A DNA stretch of 64,000 nt from Dendrophyllia cribrosa (GCA_024195265.1 JAJLRJ010000010.1:21319784-21383783); one strand, 5' to 3'; positions 32,601 to 44,400 are shown, numbered from the stretch's first letter. Made by a program: numbers and translations. The notes: a model not told the origin generated them from the letters alone.

Positions 32601-35600
32601 TGTGAATGTGAATGTGGTAATGCTATTGGCTGTTGTTTTCTATGGGTTTATGTAAAACTACGACACTGAAAAAAAAAATATTTCCAAGATCAAATTGCAA
32701 AAAACATTCTCTAAAATATTGAAAAATAAAATAAATAGTAGTTTTCAAGGTTTTCTACGTTAATGTAACACTGGGTTTAGCCGCTTTCTCATCCAATACA
32801 AAACAAAATACAAATCTTACCATTGGTGGGTGTCACTTGGTCTGCGTGCTGAGAAGCGTGACAACCATGAGAGGGCTGGCTTTTGTCAAGCAGGCGGAGA
32901 GCGTCGGCTGCGGTGGGTCTAGACTTTGGGTCAAATCGTGCACATGATTTAAATACATCTTCAAGCTGCCGCCATTCACGTTTACGGAGGTCCGCGTATT
33001 TGCTGTCATGTCTAGGTAACTGCTTTCGTCTCAATAGATCTTTCATGGCGTTCTGCGTGAACGGTACTCCAGCTTCTTCAAATTCACCCACGCTTTTTAA
33101 GAGAAAGAGATGGAAGCTTGAAAGCTGCCATCTCGATCACGAGCGCGCCGTGAAGCTTTCGCGCCAAAATTTAAATTATGCAATATTAAATTAGTCAAAG
33201 GTCAAAACATTCATTCCAGCTTACTATTTATGGATGCATGTGTTGGTGGTTTTCACTGTCACGCCATCAAAAAATAAATTCGAAACCATTTCATGAAAAA
33301 AGCTGATAAATTCAAATGTTATAAAATGGTAATAAATAAACAACATCTCCCAGTCTCAGTTCTGTACGGTACACCAGTCTTGAGTTATCCAAGTGTTTTT
33401 ATAAAAAGTGTCAGGCTTGACACGACTCCCGCTGGTCGCTAAATGTATTTTAGCCTTCTTTGTTCTGAACGGAGGATTATATTTTCTTTTCGGAGTCATT
33501 TGATAGTGTCTTTATGCCGTTGTGTAGGGTGTTGAAGTGAATTAATCGTAAAAGTAAAGAATGAATTATTTGGAATGTATACCATTGACGTTGTTTGATC
33601 GGATCACTGTATGGTAATCAAGGTAAAAAGAGAAAGAAAAGAATCTACAAACAAAATAAATAAATAAATAAATAAATAAAGTTTATTGTTTTTCATTGTT
33701 TTTCATTGTTGATTTTTTTTGTTTTACAAATCCACGTTTTACAAATCCACGTTTTACAAATCCACCTTTTACAAATCCACCTTTTACAAATCCACCTTTT
33801 ACAAATCCACCTTTTACAAATCCACCTTTTACAAATCCACGTTTTACAAATCCACCTTTTACAAATCCACGTTTTACAAATCCACCTTTTACAAATCCAC
33901 CTTTTACAAATCCACCTTTTACAAATCCAGTCCATGTTTTACAAATCCAGTCCAGTCCACTCCACTCCACTCCAGTCCTGGTTTTACAATATGCCAAATG
34001 AAACGGCAGGAGATGCGTCTCACTTTCCTTCTTTGGACCTGTCAACCGCGCGAACGTAATTCTGACTTTCGTTTCTACTGAAGGTCGCGCGCATGTGTGC
34101 AAGAGACAACCATTCAACCATAACGAACAGACGGCCACTAATGGATAAATAGATATTCTTTATTTATGCACGGTAAAATTCATCAGCTATATTACATATT
34201 GATAAGGGCAAATCCCGAAACTTTTGGTATTTATTTACATAAAATTTGGCACTTTAATTTTAACAATTTTCAATTTTTCATGAATAAAAGAAGTCCAATC
34301 TTGACTTATATTGTCAACTTGTGAACACGAAGGTTCTGACTTTCATTATTCAGCAAAGATGAGCGAAGATTGCCTTTTCTTAAACGTGTTTGTCCCATCA
34401 ACCACTAAACCCAACGACAAGATGGCGGTCATGGTGTGGATTCATGGCGGTGGATTCTCCCACGGATCATCAAGTAATTTTCCTGGTGGGGTGCTGGCTA
34501 CCTTCAATGACGTAATCGTTGTGTCAATCAACTATCGTCTTGGAATACTTGGCTTCTTCAATGTCCCTGGAACTGACGTGAAAGGAAATTATGGCATATT
34601 AGATCAGGTTGGCTTAGTATAAAGCGCAATTTAATAAATTTGATTCAAAGCGTATCGATACAATTTCTGGGGGACCATAACTACATCAGCCATCAAACAT
34701 TCGAAAAAAACACCGAGGGGTGGGTTGAAAAACGAAGTGCAGCCTAGTTTTTTTAACGACTTCACGGTGTTTGGATACCTGATGAAATACACTTTCGAGT
34801 GAGTGATGTAGCTTTTCTCAAACTCATTAATTGCTCAAGTTTGAACAAAGAAAACCATAAACGTGGCGGTGTTTTGGAAACCCGATCTTAATTAGCAAAG
34901 AGTTTTAGAGCAGTTTTCAATTGAGTGTCAAAAGCAATTACACTATTGCTTTGGTTTTGCATTCCTACGCTTTGTGATTGGCTAAAAAATTTCGCGCCAC
35001 TTTCTCGACCAATCAGAAGTAAAACCAAAACCAATCGTGACTTGCTCGCACGCGTTTTCCCGCGCTTGGCGCCGCCGACATGTAATTGCTTCAAGCTCTG
35101 ATTGGTTCATTGGATTGTCTGTGAGTTCTGTGATTGGTCAGAGTAATTACTTTGGTTTTGGTTTTACGACACTCAATTGAAAACTGCTCTATGATCTCTG
35201 CATTTAAACATCAATTTGAGAAGCTGGACTTCAGATCTGAAAGTCGGTAGTTGGAGGTTAGTCTTTGCTGTTTCCTTAGCAAAGAAACTGCTCCACACGG
35301 TCTCTCTCCACCGAAGTATGTCGACTGTTACCCCATGGGTTCAGTTAACATAATGCTGGGGGTAAACAAGGATGGACTAGCTAGCATCCCCTCCAGGGGA
35401 AGTATTACAATACTCCTAGTTGCTTCATACTACAGTGTACATAAACCGGCTCGTGTGCGACTTCACCTTACATATTTTATATCACTATATCTTTCTTTGT
35501 AGCTTTTTAATAAGTTTCATTCATAGTTCTAGAATAGCACCACTCGGGAAAGATAATAGAGTATGTATTTAGAAATAAAACATTTTTTTCTGTTGCCTTA

Positions 35601-38600
35601 ATTTAAAACCTGCAGGTGCTGGCTTTAAAGTGGGTACAAGCTAACATTGCAAGTTTTGGCGGTGATCCGAACAGAGTGACCATATTTGGTGAAAGTGCCG
35701 GTGGAATCAGTGTCTCCCTCCATTTGGTGTCGCCATTGTCCAAAGGTTTGTTTCGCAGAGCCATCATCCAGAGCGGTGCATCTTCCTCGCCTCTTTACTG
35801 TGGAAACGTCACCAACACAAAGCAGTTGGAGTTTTTTGCAAAGCGTATGAACTGTAGCTTGGAGCTGAATCTTGTAGAATGCGTCCGAGGCAAGGCCGTT
35901 GGGGAGATTCTAACGTCACAGAAGATATTCACGTTTGATAACTACATGACTCGCCGGACCCAAGATTTTGTAGCACCTGTAGTTGACAAAGATTTGTTAC
36001 CAGATCTGCCAGAAAACCTGTTTAAAGTTGGTAAATTCCACGCTGACATCGACATCATAACCGGTCTTACCTCCAACGAAGGAAGTTTATTTGCAATAAT
36101 AAGGCCACCTGATCAGTTCGTAGATGGTTTGGAAAGAAACGTGTTTGAAAACATTGTAAATAATGAAATGCTTTATCATCGAGAAAAAAGCCAAGTTATT
36201 GAAGACTTGGTATTGTTCCAGTACACCAACCATACAGACCCTGACGACAAAATCGCCATTCGACAATCGTTTTTGGAAGTTTTTAGCGACTCAGTTTTCA
36301 ACGGACCTGTTATGCTAGAGGCTAAAGCACTGGCAAAGGTAATAAAAACATCAAGGTATCGATTGTTGTAGTGTGTGTTGCATATTAACGAAGTGTAAGT
36401 GTGTTGCAAGATAATCTGATAGTATTTGTTCATGATCAGAAATCTGTTAGATGATCAGATTTATATGAGATGGATATTAATTGGTTTTTCTGAAGCTCAT
36501 GATCAGTTTTACCATAGGCAGACCAAGCGCGTAGTGTGTCACGCGTCGCGTGACGTGTGGCTTGCATTGTGTTGTTTTAGGAATCAATTCAGGATGAATA
36601 AATTAACCATCTTCACTAAAATCGAAATAAATCCCTAAATATCACATTACTTACGTTCAGAGCTTCAGAGCTTCAGTCCTAAGGTTTAATTCTATTTTAT
36701 CCTCTCGTCTACGTACAGCACCATACAGTCCGAAGTGGCGAAAAACGCGAGTTGAACATGATACCGATACCGTCCCCGATGCGGCCAATATGCCAAAAGT
36801 ACACAGTCTTGGGGTGGTGTGTTTGAAAATTGCCTCATGAATAGTAATATTACTTTCAAGCTGGCACTGAGCCTGTCGAGATAGCAAATTTAGGTTGCGT
36901 TCGATCGACCCTATTCCGGAATAAGAATGTATTCTGGATTATTCCAGAATAGCCATTCCGTCGTAGGTCAATAAAACGATTATTCCGTTTCTGGAATAAT
37001 GCCCGCGATATAACATGCAGACAGCGGTTTTCCACTCTCCTCTCGTATCCTCTCAGCAATCAATTCCCAGACTTTTTTTCCTTTTTGTAATTGGCGTTTT
37101 GAAACATCTCTTTCATTTCTTCGTATAAGGAAATGAGGAGAAGCGTCTCTTCCCGACTCCAGGAGTATCCTTTTTTGAGTAACAACTCATTTTCTTCGCA
37201 CATGGTCGCCGGCGGTAGCCATTTTGTTTGTTGTTTTGAAAAAGGCCGCGAGGCGAGGATGAAGTGGCGTCATTATTCTGGATTATTCCAAGCATTCTGC
37301 TCCCTAGTGGAATACATTCCATGTATTCTGGAATCGGAATAGCGACTCAATCGAACGGGCATTCGGGGATATTCCATTTATTTTTGCGGAATAAGGTAAA
37401 TCGAACGCACCCTTAGTAGAAATATGTTTGTATGCACCTCGTTTTTCGCCACTTCGTAGGACTGTATGGTGCCGTAAATAGACAAGAGGATAAAATACCA
37501 AATACCACACAAGGAATGCAAGGTTAGTGTATCTAAACAATCAATATTATTTCGTTTGAACTCAAAATTGGTCTTGTTTGAAAGTTCTCATACCATCATA
37601 ACACAATGCAAGCCACACGTCAAGCCACGCGTGTCACACTACACGCTTGGGCCTCTTGTGGTTTTCGGCAATGTTGTGTGCCTTGTCACTGCCACTTTTG
37701 GCACTATTGGGAGTTAAAACGTTTTTAAAAAATACAACTGAGGACTTTAGGATGCGTTGCTGACAAAAAATTTCCACATTCGCTCAGTTCACGTAATTCG
37801 TATCTCGGCTTTCCAAACGGCTTGCGGTATTTCTCCCTCCTTCACTTTTCAACCTGCCTCCCACTCTCTTAGGCACTTCTTTTCATTACTTCAATTCCAA
37901 AATTCCTATACTTTCCACAATCGAAGTGGCGGCGTAAATCGGCTCTATCTAGCCCCAAATCCCAACAAATACACCTGCTAAACAGCACAGTATTGCGGGA
38001 AACAATAGAGTAAAATAGAGTAAAAGTTAGCTTCATTTTTTTTATTTTATCAAATTTCAAACGAATTAAATGGTGTTGATCTATAATCGTAATATCCTCG
38101 AATCTTCCGGAAAACTTAGGAAATATTCGTTATAGAATCGTCGATCGAAACTTTCGTTTCCATGTCTAAAATATATTAATAGTTTTAGCAAAAGTTGATA
38201 GTGTTTTTCTCGCGCGCTCTGATTGGTTACTGAAACTCGGGATAGTACTTGCTATTTACCTTCATTTCGGTAAATTAATTTATAAATCGTAACCATTTTC
38301 ATTTTCTTTTAACAGGCTGGACGCCAAACGTATGTTTATGTGTTCAATCACCGCCTAGAATATTCACCTCTGCCTGAGTGGATTGGTGTGATGCATGGAT
38401 CGGACCTCCCATTTGTGTTTGGCGCCCCTTTCAAGAACATACCTGATCCATTGACTATGATGGTGTCAACAAAGTATTCAGAAACAGAAAAGGGATTAAG
38501 TTTGTACGTTATGAAACTGTGGACAGACTTTGCCAAATATGGGTAAGAAATTTATAGAGGTAGGATACAAGGCCAACAGTTTACGTCACCGCCAATTCAA

Positions 38601-39408
38601 ATGACGTGATCATCTAATTTGAGACAAGGTGTAGAATACAGCCAGCATGATCTTGCCATTTTTAACCAAAAATCAAACCTTATACCTCCAGCTACAGTTT
38701 GGTGCTCTATACCAACTCAGATATCCATGCCGCGGACTGCAAATGACCTTTTTTAAAGGGAAATATTGACATGTCAGTATTATCTCCGCTTTATTTCCTT
38801 ACCGGAAAACAACACGACGCTCCTTAAGCTTTGTCACTGAAAAGATAGTCAAAACCTCGCGCGTTGAACTGGAACAAGAGAGATTTTCTCTTGACTGGAA
38901 TGATTCCAAATTCATATACATCGCGATAAAATTTACGTTTACGGCTTCTGCTGATACTTATCATTAAAGGGACACTGTCCAGGCCGATATATCGTATGAG
39001 TATGACCAGGAGCTTGCTTTAAGCTTGCATTATTGTCTTGAAATAGGAAGGAAAAATCGTTAAAAGTGATGAAAGCAAGGAAATGTTTACTAAAGAGACA
39101 AAATAACGGCTTAAAAAAAATTAAAATTCTGTCAAATTTGATTAACTGTAAATTAAATTCGGCGATGAATTCTCTTGTCTTTCTCCAGGTCTCCAAATCC
39201 ATCCGTCTCTGGCACTGCACCAGTCACGTGGCCTGCATTTAGGGATGAAGAACAGGCGTATCTTGTCCTCGACTTGAAACCGAGGGTGGTTCGTAGGTAC
39301 AAGGCGGAAAAAATGGAGTTTTGGAATGAAATTGTTCCCAAAGTTGTCGAGTTCACGAAAAAGTCGAAAAAGGACGCTGAAGAAAAGGCGCCAAAGGATG
39401 AAATGTGA
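28500..39408 (+). CDS. Type-B carboxylesterase, five exons, complete
   Basis: Exons 28500-28842, 34354-34607, 35616-36338, 38316-38542 and 39189-39408 join with consistent phases into 588 residues, the usual family length. Introns are GT-AG. The N-terminus has a hydrophobic signal/anchor (MIVACAIIIAPIFILA). Family marks in order: YEYLGIPYAEPPIGELRF, AWCPQ, SEDCLFLNV, oxyanion hole HGGGF (145-149), nucleophile elbow GESAGG (Ser226), TSNEG (Glu354) and MHGSDLPFVFG (His467). The triad is complete. It hydrolyses ester bonds; substrate unknown. The choline-binding Trp expected before MSEDCL in cholinesterases is not evident, so a general carboxylesterase is more likely than acetylcholinesterase. 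Sequons occur in exon 3. The protein ends KDEM, possibly an ER-retention variant. Introns 1 to 3 are full of transposons. Confidence 0.93.
28843..30416 (+). other. Carboxylesterase intron 1, first part
   Basis: It begins with donor CAG|GTATGT. A (TTTA)n run fills about 29625-29680. An open frame at 29754-30032 has no recognisable domain and no splice context. Nothing else is supported. Confidence 0.5.
29625..29680. repeat. (TTTA)n microsatellite
   Basis: About 12 units with one TTCA interruption. Confidence 0.95.
31030..31290 (+). repeat. 15-bp minisatellite, left inverted repeat
   Basis: About 16-17 copies of TTTGTAAAAGGTGGA, some with AAAACGTGGA. The 15-base unit is divisible by three, so every frame is open and yields meaningless repeat peptides. 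Confidence 0.97.
31456..32820. other. Interior of the MuDR-like element, noncoding
   Basis: AT-rich, with no transposase or other recognisable domain. It may include intron sequence captured with the kinase exon. Confidence 0.5.
32821..33091 (-). pseudogene. Captured protein-kinase exon, C-lobe end
   Basis: The minus strand reads GEFEEAGVPFTQNAMKDLL, RKREWRQLEDVFKSCARFD and PKSRPTAADALRLLDKSQ. The D(P)K.RP.A.. stretch is kinase subdomain XI with its conserved Arg, and the upstream helices fit subdomain X. A donor AATG|GTAAG lies at 32821/32820, so this is an exon with intron flank, not a cDNA copy. Kinase lysine, HRD and DFG motifs are absent. It sits alone between the inverted repeats, so it is best read as a host gene fragment picked up by the element. 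Confidence 0.65.
33720..33955 (-). repeat. 15-bp minisatellite, right inverted repeat
   Basis: About 14-15 copies of the same unit in the opposite orientation. The order of G/C variants differs from the left array, so the arrays have changed since the arms were identical. Confidence 0.97.
34908..35189. mobile_element. 282-bp MITE with TA duplication in intron 2
   Basis: The inverted ends GAGCAGTTTTCAATTGAGTG and its complement are flanked by TA on both sides (34906-34907 and 35190-35191). Repeated CCAATCAGA/TTGGTTTTG motifs fill it. TA duplication suggests a Tc1/mariner-type source. Confidence 0.85.
35192..35615 (+). other. Carboxylesterase intron 2, last part
   Basis: No repeat or gene recognised. 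It ends with acceptor AACCTGCAG at 35615. The open frame at 35251-35502 has no domain. Confidence 0.5.
36520..37657. mobile_element. 1.1-kb inverted-repeat element in intron 3
   Basis: CCAAGCGCGTAGTGTG near 36523 is inverted as CACACTACACGCTTGG near 37637. Inner parts also match: GCACCATACAGTCCGAAGTG near 36718 against its inverse near 37452, giving arms of over 200 bp. No transposase is present. A second element is nested at 36893-37412. Confidence 0.7.
36893..37412. mobile_element. Nested 520-bp MITE with TTA duplication
   Basis: The ends GGTTGCGTTCGATCGACC and (inverted) GGGTGCGTTCGATTTACC are flanked by TTA at 36890-36892 and 37413-37415. ATTCCGGAATAAG-type motifs recur at both ends. The 3-bp TTA duplication is typical of PIF/Harbinger-type elements. 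Confidence 0.75.
37658..38315 (+). other. Carboxylesterase intron 3, last part
   Basis: No element or exon recognised. It ends in acceptor TTTTCTTTTAACAG. An open frame at 37757-37981 has no domain. Confidence 0.5.
38529..38692 (+). repeat. Exon 4/intron 4 boundary segment, also found at 45.66 and 51.65 kb
   Basis: The last ~14 bases of exon 4 and the following ~150 bases of intron 4 recur almost unchanged: the first half at 45664-45741, the second half at 51655-51741. This marks a tandem duplication of the gene's 3' side. Confidence 0.85.
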
Positions 39409-39436
39409 ACTTTTTCTTAAAAAATCCTGTTTTTTA

Positions 39437-39446
39437 ACAAATAAAG
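39437..39446 (+). terminator. AATAAA polyadenylation signal of the carboxylesterase
   Basis: AACAAATAAAGC about 35 bases after the TGA is the expected position for the end of the transcript. Confidence 0.6.
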
Positions 39447-39449
39447 CAT

Positions 39450-41220
39450 TCCAAAGTCCTTCCCTTAAAATTTAACCCCGCGTGCATCAAATGTGCATGT
39501 AGAAAGCACTGAGTATTGGCGAATGGAGTATGTAGCAAATACATTTTGATTGTGAAATACGTAGTTTTCAACGTTTAAAGACATAAATCTGTAGATCCTT
39601 TACTGATCTCATTGCTTGCACGCCCCATCTCAGCTCTGTGAAAGGTTGGTAAAAAAAAAACAATAGATAACACTTGGAAAAATAGAAATAAACAGGTTGT
39701 ATCTAGCGAAAAGTGGTGTAATACGGCTGGGTATTTTTATGATTGAGTTTTCGGTTTGTGACTGGAAAAAATGCAGATGCCAAAACTAAATAAAGATTAT
39801 AACGCAAAGGGAAATTGTTTAGTGTTTTCGCCAAAGTAATTTCGGAGAGCCGGTATATAATAATTTTACCAACAAATTCTTGTCGATCTTTCTGTTTTTT
39901 TTTTTTCTTTGTTTCGTTAGCACATCAGCGGCGTTTTTGCAGACTGCTGTGGTGAGCCAAAGCACAAAAATATTATTTCAGTTTTAATTATACAGAGAAG
40001 GCGATTTACACCTAGATTAATTCAATCCACAAACGTGCCACAGTTGCTATACTGGAAACAGCCCCAAACTAGAATGGCGACGTGGTTATTTTTTAAATAG
40101 GTGGGAAAAGGTATTTGCGAGTAGACAACCGATCACAAATTCCCACGCTGTTCATGCTGGCGAATCACCGCTCTCGTGATCAGCCTATTCTATGGGAAAA
40201 TTTTTTTCGGTCTTCCAGCTTTTAGAATGCAACCCTTTGCTTTGTGGCACGATGCCGTCACGATGCCGTTTGCTAACGTTAGGAAAATCATTTTAATTGG
40301 CTTCTCTATTTACATGTGGTCAAACAATCTTGCCATCCGTCGGTGGTGGGGGGGGGGGGGGGATTCTTTCTGGAAAGATCGGGAATCAATAACTACAGAA
40401 AGATTGGTAGCTTCAATCAACGCGTCTTAGAGTCTCATGCGCATGAGTATAGGCTATGTGTAGCCCCTTGTTGTATTATAAAACAGCGATAGACTACTGC
40501 ATGAAATACGACAGTAAAAGGACAGAGAATCGTGTTCGTGTAAAGAGCTCAATTTAGAGTTTAAAAAAAATTCTAAACAAGCATGCGGCCGTACAGAGTG
40601 AAAAGCTGTCGGATTTGAAAGAACTACATTCAAGGCAGTCAATCTTACAAAAATAAATACATTTGGACACAAATAAACCTTTAGCTGCACTCGATGTGGC
40701 TTCTTAGTCCCTTCTTTTAGACCGAGCCTTCCAAAAAGCAATTTTACAAATTTAAACGAATTAATTTGTTTTTGCTGTTGATTTTGCATCGACCTTTTGC
40801 TATAACCTGCATCTCTAGGCCACGCATTTCAAGTCCGAAGTCGATCCATCAAGCAAAAGCTGTCCTCTCCTCAATTAAGAAACAGACAGAGAGTCTGTTC
40901 AAGTTCATAAATTATTTCTCAACTGATTTCGACAAAAGTTGCACACAGCAGCGCGCGGTGCCAATAGATACTAACAAACGTGCTCGTTTTAGCCCCTACA
41001 GCCGTAATGGTGAGATCTTTCGGTTCCAATCCACTTCAAACAATGTTAAGAAAATTTCCAAGGAAGTATGAAGCATATGCCATATTTCAAAGCCTTCGTT
41101 TTCTCCAGATCGAGCGGTTTGAACAACTTCACCAAGATCAACTTTCATTCAGCTTCGCCAAGGTAACGACACGCGGCAACATTTTTCGCACCTTTTTACG
41201 TTCAGTCGTGTGATCAATAT
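39450..41220. other. Intergenic region after the carboxylesterase
   Basis: No gene is supported; overlapping open frames at 40454-41213 on both strands lack domains. A G run lies at about 40349-40362. The last part (41168-41220, with ACGCGGCAACATTTTTCGCA) recurs at 51740-51779. Confidence 0.45.
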
Positions 41221-41453
41221 CTTTTTCTCGGCCAACGATCTGAACGAGCTCTGATTTCACTCACAGGAAAGTAACGTATTGTAACTAAATTATAATGTTG
41301 TAGCTATCTCTATTATCTATAACTTGGGAGAAGGAAAAACTTGGGTTAAATTAATCTTTTAACAAAAATTTCCGTTATTGTTGTATATCGTGATCGGTTT
41401 ATATTTATTTTTTTTCTTCTTCTTTTGTGTCTAATCGTGTTATTTCCGTAACT

Positions 41454-44400
41454 ATGTCGGTCAAAGCTCTTTGTACCATTATTTCATTAAATGTCCGTGG
41501 ACTAAAGGCTGGTTTTCACTAGCGCATAAGCATAAGCACAAGCCAACATACGCAGACTCAGTAACATGTTGATCATTAGTTCCAATTGTTTGAACAAAAC
41601 AGAACAATAGGCACTAATGATCAACACGTTACTGAGTCTGCGTATGTTGGCTTGTGCTTATGCTTATGCGCTAGTGAAAACCAGCCTTTAGGGATGTTTA
41701 TAAGCGTAGAAGCATCTTCTCATATCTTAAAGATATAAAAGCGCATTTTTATTTTTTACAAGAAACATACTCCTCGGTAAACGATGAAATGATTTGGAAA
41801 AATGAATGGGGAGGTGAAACATTGTTTTCTCACGGTTCTCAGCATAGCAGAGGTGTTTGTACACTAATTCACAGATCAGTCAACGAGAAATTGGAATGTA
41901 CGCATCGAGATTCCCAAGGGCGAATACTCCTTTCATCCTTGAGCTTTGATTCAATGAAACTGTCTCTTTGTAATATCTATGCTCCAAACAATCAAAATGA
42001 TCAATTACTTTTTATTCAGGAACTTAATAACCTATTGATTGATAAGTCAGAGTTGATATCACTAATAGTTGGAGGTGATTGGAACTGCACTTTACATAAG
42101 AACGAGAAAAAAGGTGGGGTCCCCTGGAGACCAAATAACTATAGGAACTGCATTTTAATAACAATGGATGCTCTTGATCTCCAAGACATTTATAGAAAAC
42201 GTCACCCTAAACTTAATAAATACACATATGCATCAAAGGCCTTAAAGGTTAAATCAAGAATAGACTTCTTTCTTATCTCAAATCACCTTGCTAAATTTGT
42301 CACAAAAGTGGACATAAAAACATCGATTGCCCCAGATCATAACACCTTGTACTTTACTATGTCATGGGAGAAAACATCTTTCCGAGGACCAGGCTTTTGG
42401 AAATTTAACAATGAACTCCTTAAAGATGATATCTTTGTTGATAAAATCCGGGAGATGTACCCAATTTTCAGCGAAACCCTAAACTACGTTCAAGATAAGG
42501 GGCTGTTCTGGGAATTGCTAAAGATGGAATTAAGAAGTCTTATAATCGGTTACGCCAAATCTAAAGCCTCAACAGAAAAGAAAAGGGAGAATGAAATTAA
42601 GGAACGCCTTGAGGAGCTTGATATTATAATTTGCAACAGCAGGGATTTCAATAATGTAGATATATATTTAAGGAATTATGAAGAACTTAAACATGAACTA
42701 TTATCAATTTATGATCGTAAAAGCAAGGCGGCTATGTTTAGATCTAAATGTCGTTGGATTGCAAACGGAGAAAAACCTACCAAGTATTTCTTCAATTTGG
42801 AAAAACGAAATTATAATAGGAAAACAGTGTTTGAACTAGAATCAGAAGACGAGGAAACAATTACCGATGAAAAAGAAATTCTGCTAGCTATTGAGACCTT
42901 TTACAAAAATCTATATAGCTCCAACATCACTGATCCAGAACAGGATTTCCAACATTTTACTGCTAATGTTAACATCCCGAAACTGTCCGACGACGAACGA
43001 GACGAAATAGAGGGCCCTTTAGGATACGACGAATGTGAAAAAGTTCTTCGTTCCTTTGATAAAGGAAAATCTCCTGGTGAAGACGGATTTACAGTTGAAT
43101 TTTATCAATCTTTTTTTGATTTAGTAGGTCAGGATCTTGTTGCTAGCCTTAACTCCGGTTATGAAAGGCAAATTGTCAATATCACAGCGAAGAGGAACCA
43201 TATCTCTGATCCCAAAAGAAGATGAAAACTTAATGCTCCTGAAAAATTGGCGCCCTATAACACTATTAAACGTGGATTACAAAATTGCCTCAAAGGCCAT
43301 TGCCAAGAGACTAGAACCACTACTTCCAAAAATAGTTCATCCTGATCAAACTGGTTTTATAAAGGGTAGATATATAGGAGAAAATATCAGGTTAATAAGC
43401 GATGTAATGGAAATAACCTCAAACCAAAATCTCCCAGGAATTTTAGTTTCCTTAGACTTTCAGAAAGCGTTTTACACTTTAGAATGGCCTTTTATGCATC
43501 GTGTATTGGAATGCTTTAATTTTGGCGAGAGCATGAAAAACTGGATCAAAGTCTTTTATACTGACATTGAAAGTGCGGTAATGAATAATGGATTTTCCAC
43601 CAATTGGTTTAAACTTTCACGAGGCGTAAGACAAGGTTGTCCATTATCTCCTTATCTTTTTATTTTAGCGGCCGAAATGCTATCGAACAGAATTCGCCAA
43701 AGCCCTGCCGTGACAGGAATTTGCATTTTTGGACAGGAAGTAAAACTAAATCAATTTGCTGATGATACAAACTTCCTTTGCTCAGACCTGATTTCAGTTG
43801 AAAATGCTCTGAAAATTGTAAGTGAATTTGGCAGATGCTCCATGTGGTTTGGGAAATGGGCCCTGAACGATACCAAACCTCTACAACTAAAATGGGTAAA
43901 AAGTCCTACTTGGATCTTAGGTACTTATGTCTCGTATGATGAAATGGGCAATAACAATTTTAATTTTAATCTGAAAATCCAAAAACTACAGTCTCATTTC
44001 GATATATGGAAGTCTAGAGCATTAACCCTGTATGGTAAGGTATTGATTATAAAGTCCTTGGGAATCTCACAGCTAATACATTCCTTCTCTAACAGCTGTA
44101 TCCCAAAAAATGTCCTCCAAAACATCAAAGATAAGCTTTTCAAATTCTTATGGAACAATAAGAAGGATAAAATTAAACGTGAAGGAATATATCAAAACTA
44201 CGATAAAGGTGGTTTACGGATGGTTGATATTGATTTAACTGCAAAGTCTTTAAGGTTAGTATGGATATCAAGATTACTGCAATCTGTTGGATCAAATTGG
44301 AGTGTCATACCCAACTATTACTTTAATAAATGCGGCGGTCTCAACTTGTTACTAAGGTGTAATTATGATTCAAAATACCTTGAAGGCTTACCAAAGTTTT

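Larger units (their letters stand above)
30977..33994. mobile_element. MuDR-like nonautonomous element with minisatellite-bearing inverted repeats
   Basis: The 3018-bp insert is flanked by the 11-bp direct repeat CAAATGAAACG (30966-30976 and 33995-34005). Its ends are inverted: GCATGTTGTAAAACCAGGAC at left, the inverse with one change at right. The inverted repeats run to about 31455 and back from about 33535, around 460-480 bp each. Much of each is a 15-bp minisatellite; the rest includes TTTATT repeats and unique sequence. No transposase is present. Long inverted repeats, 8-11 bp duplications and capture of host exons are known traits of MuDR-type elements, so I infer that superfamily; foldback-type elements are the alternative. 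Confidence 0.7.
30417..34285 (+). mobile_element. Penelope-like fragment in intron 1, split by a nested element
   Basis: The left part contains the GIY-YIG nuclease core AIYIGETGRTLGERFGELL (about 30792-30848) then PVAEQFNSNGH and, after a one-base shift, VRGVKLCDGNKQMKR. The right part resumes QEMRLTFLLW...NSDFRFY and a TGA at about 34079. The two halves join in frame when 30977-33994 plus one 11-bp duplication is ignored. The outer flanks (30417-30545 and about 34065-34285) are inverted copies of each other, with TGTCTCTTGCACAC and GTTTCGGG.TTTGCCC, as is common at Penelope-like termini. No RT core is present, so it is a truncated copy. Confidence 0.75.

Noticed and set aside
33683..34138. 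Mirror set of repeat-peptide frames
   Set aside because: Same minisatellite in the opposite inverted repeat.
40454..41213. Frames of 77-111 codons on both strands after the esterase
   Set aside because: They overlap each other on opposite strands, have AT-rich composition and no motif.
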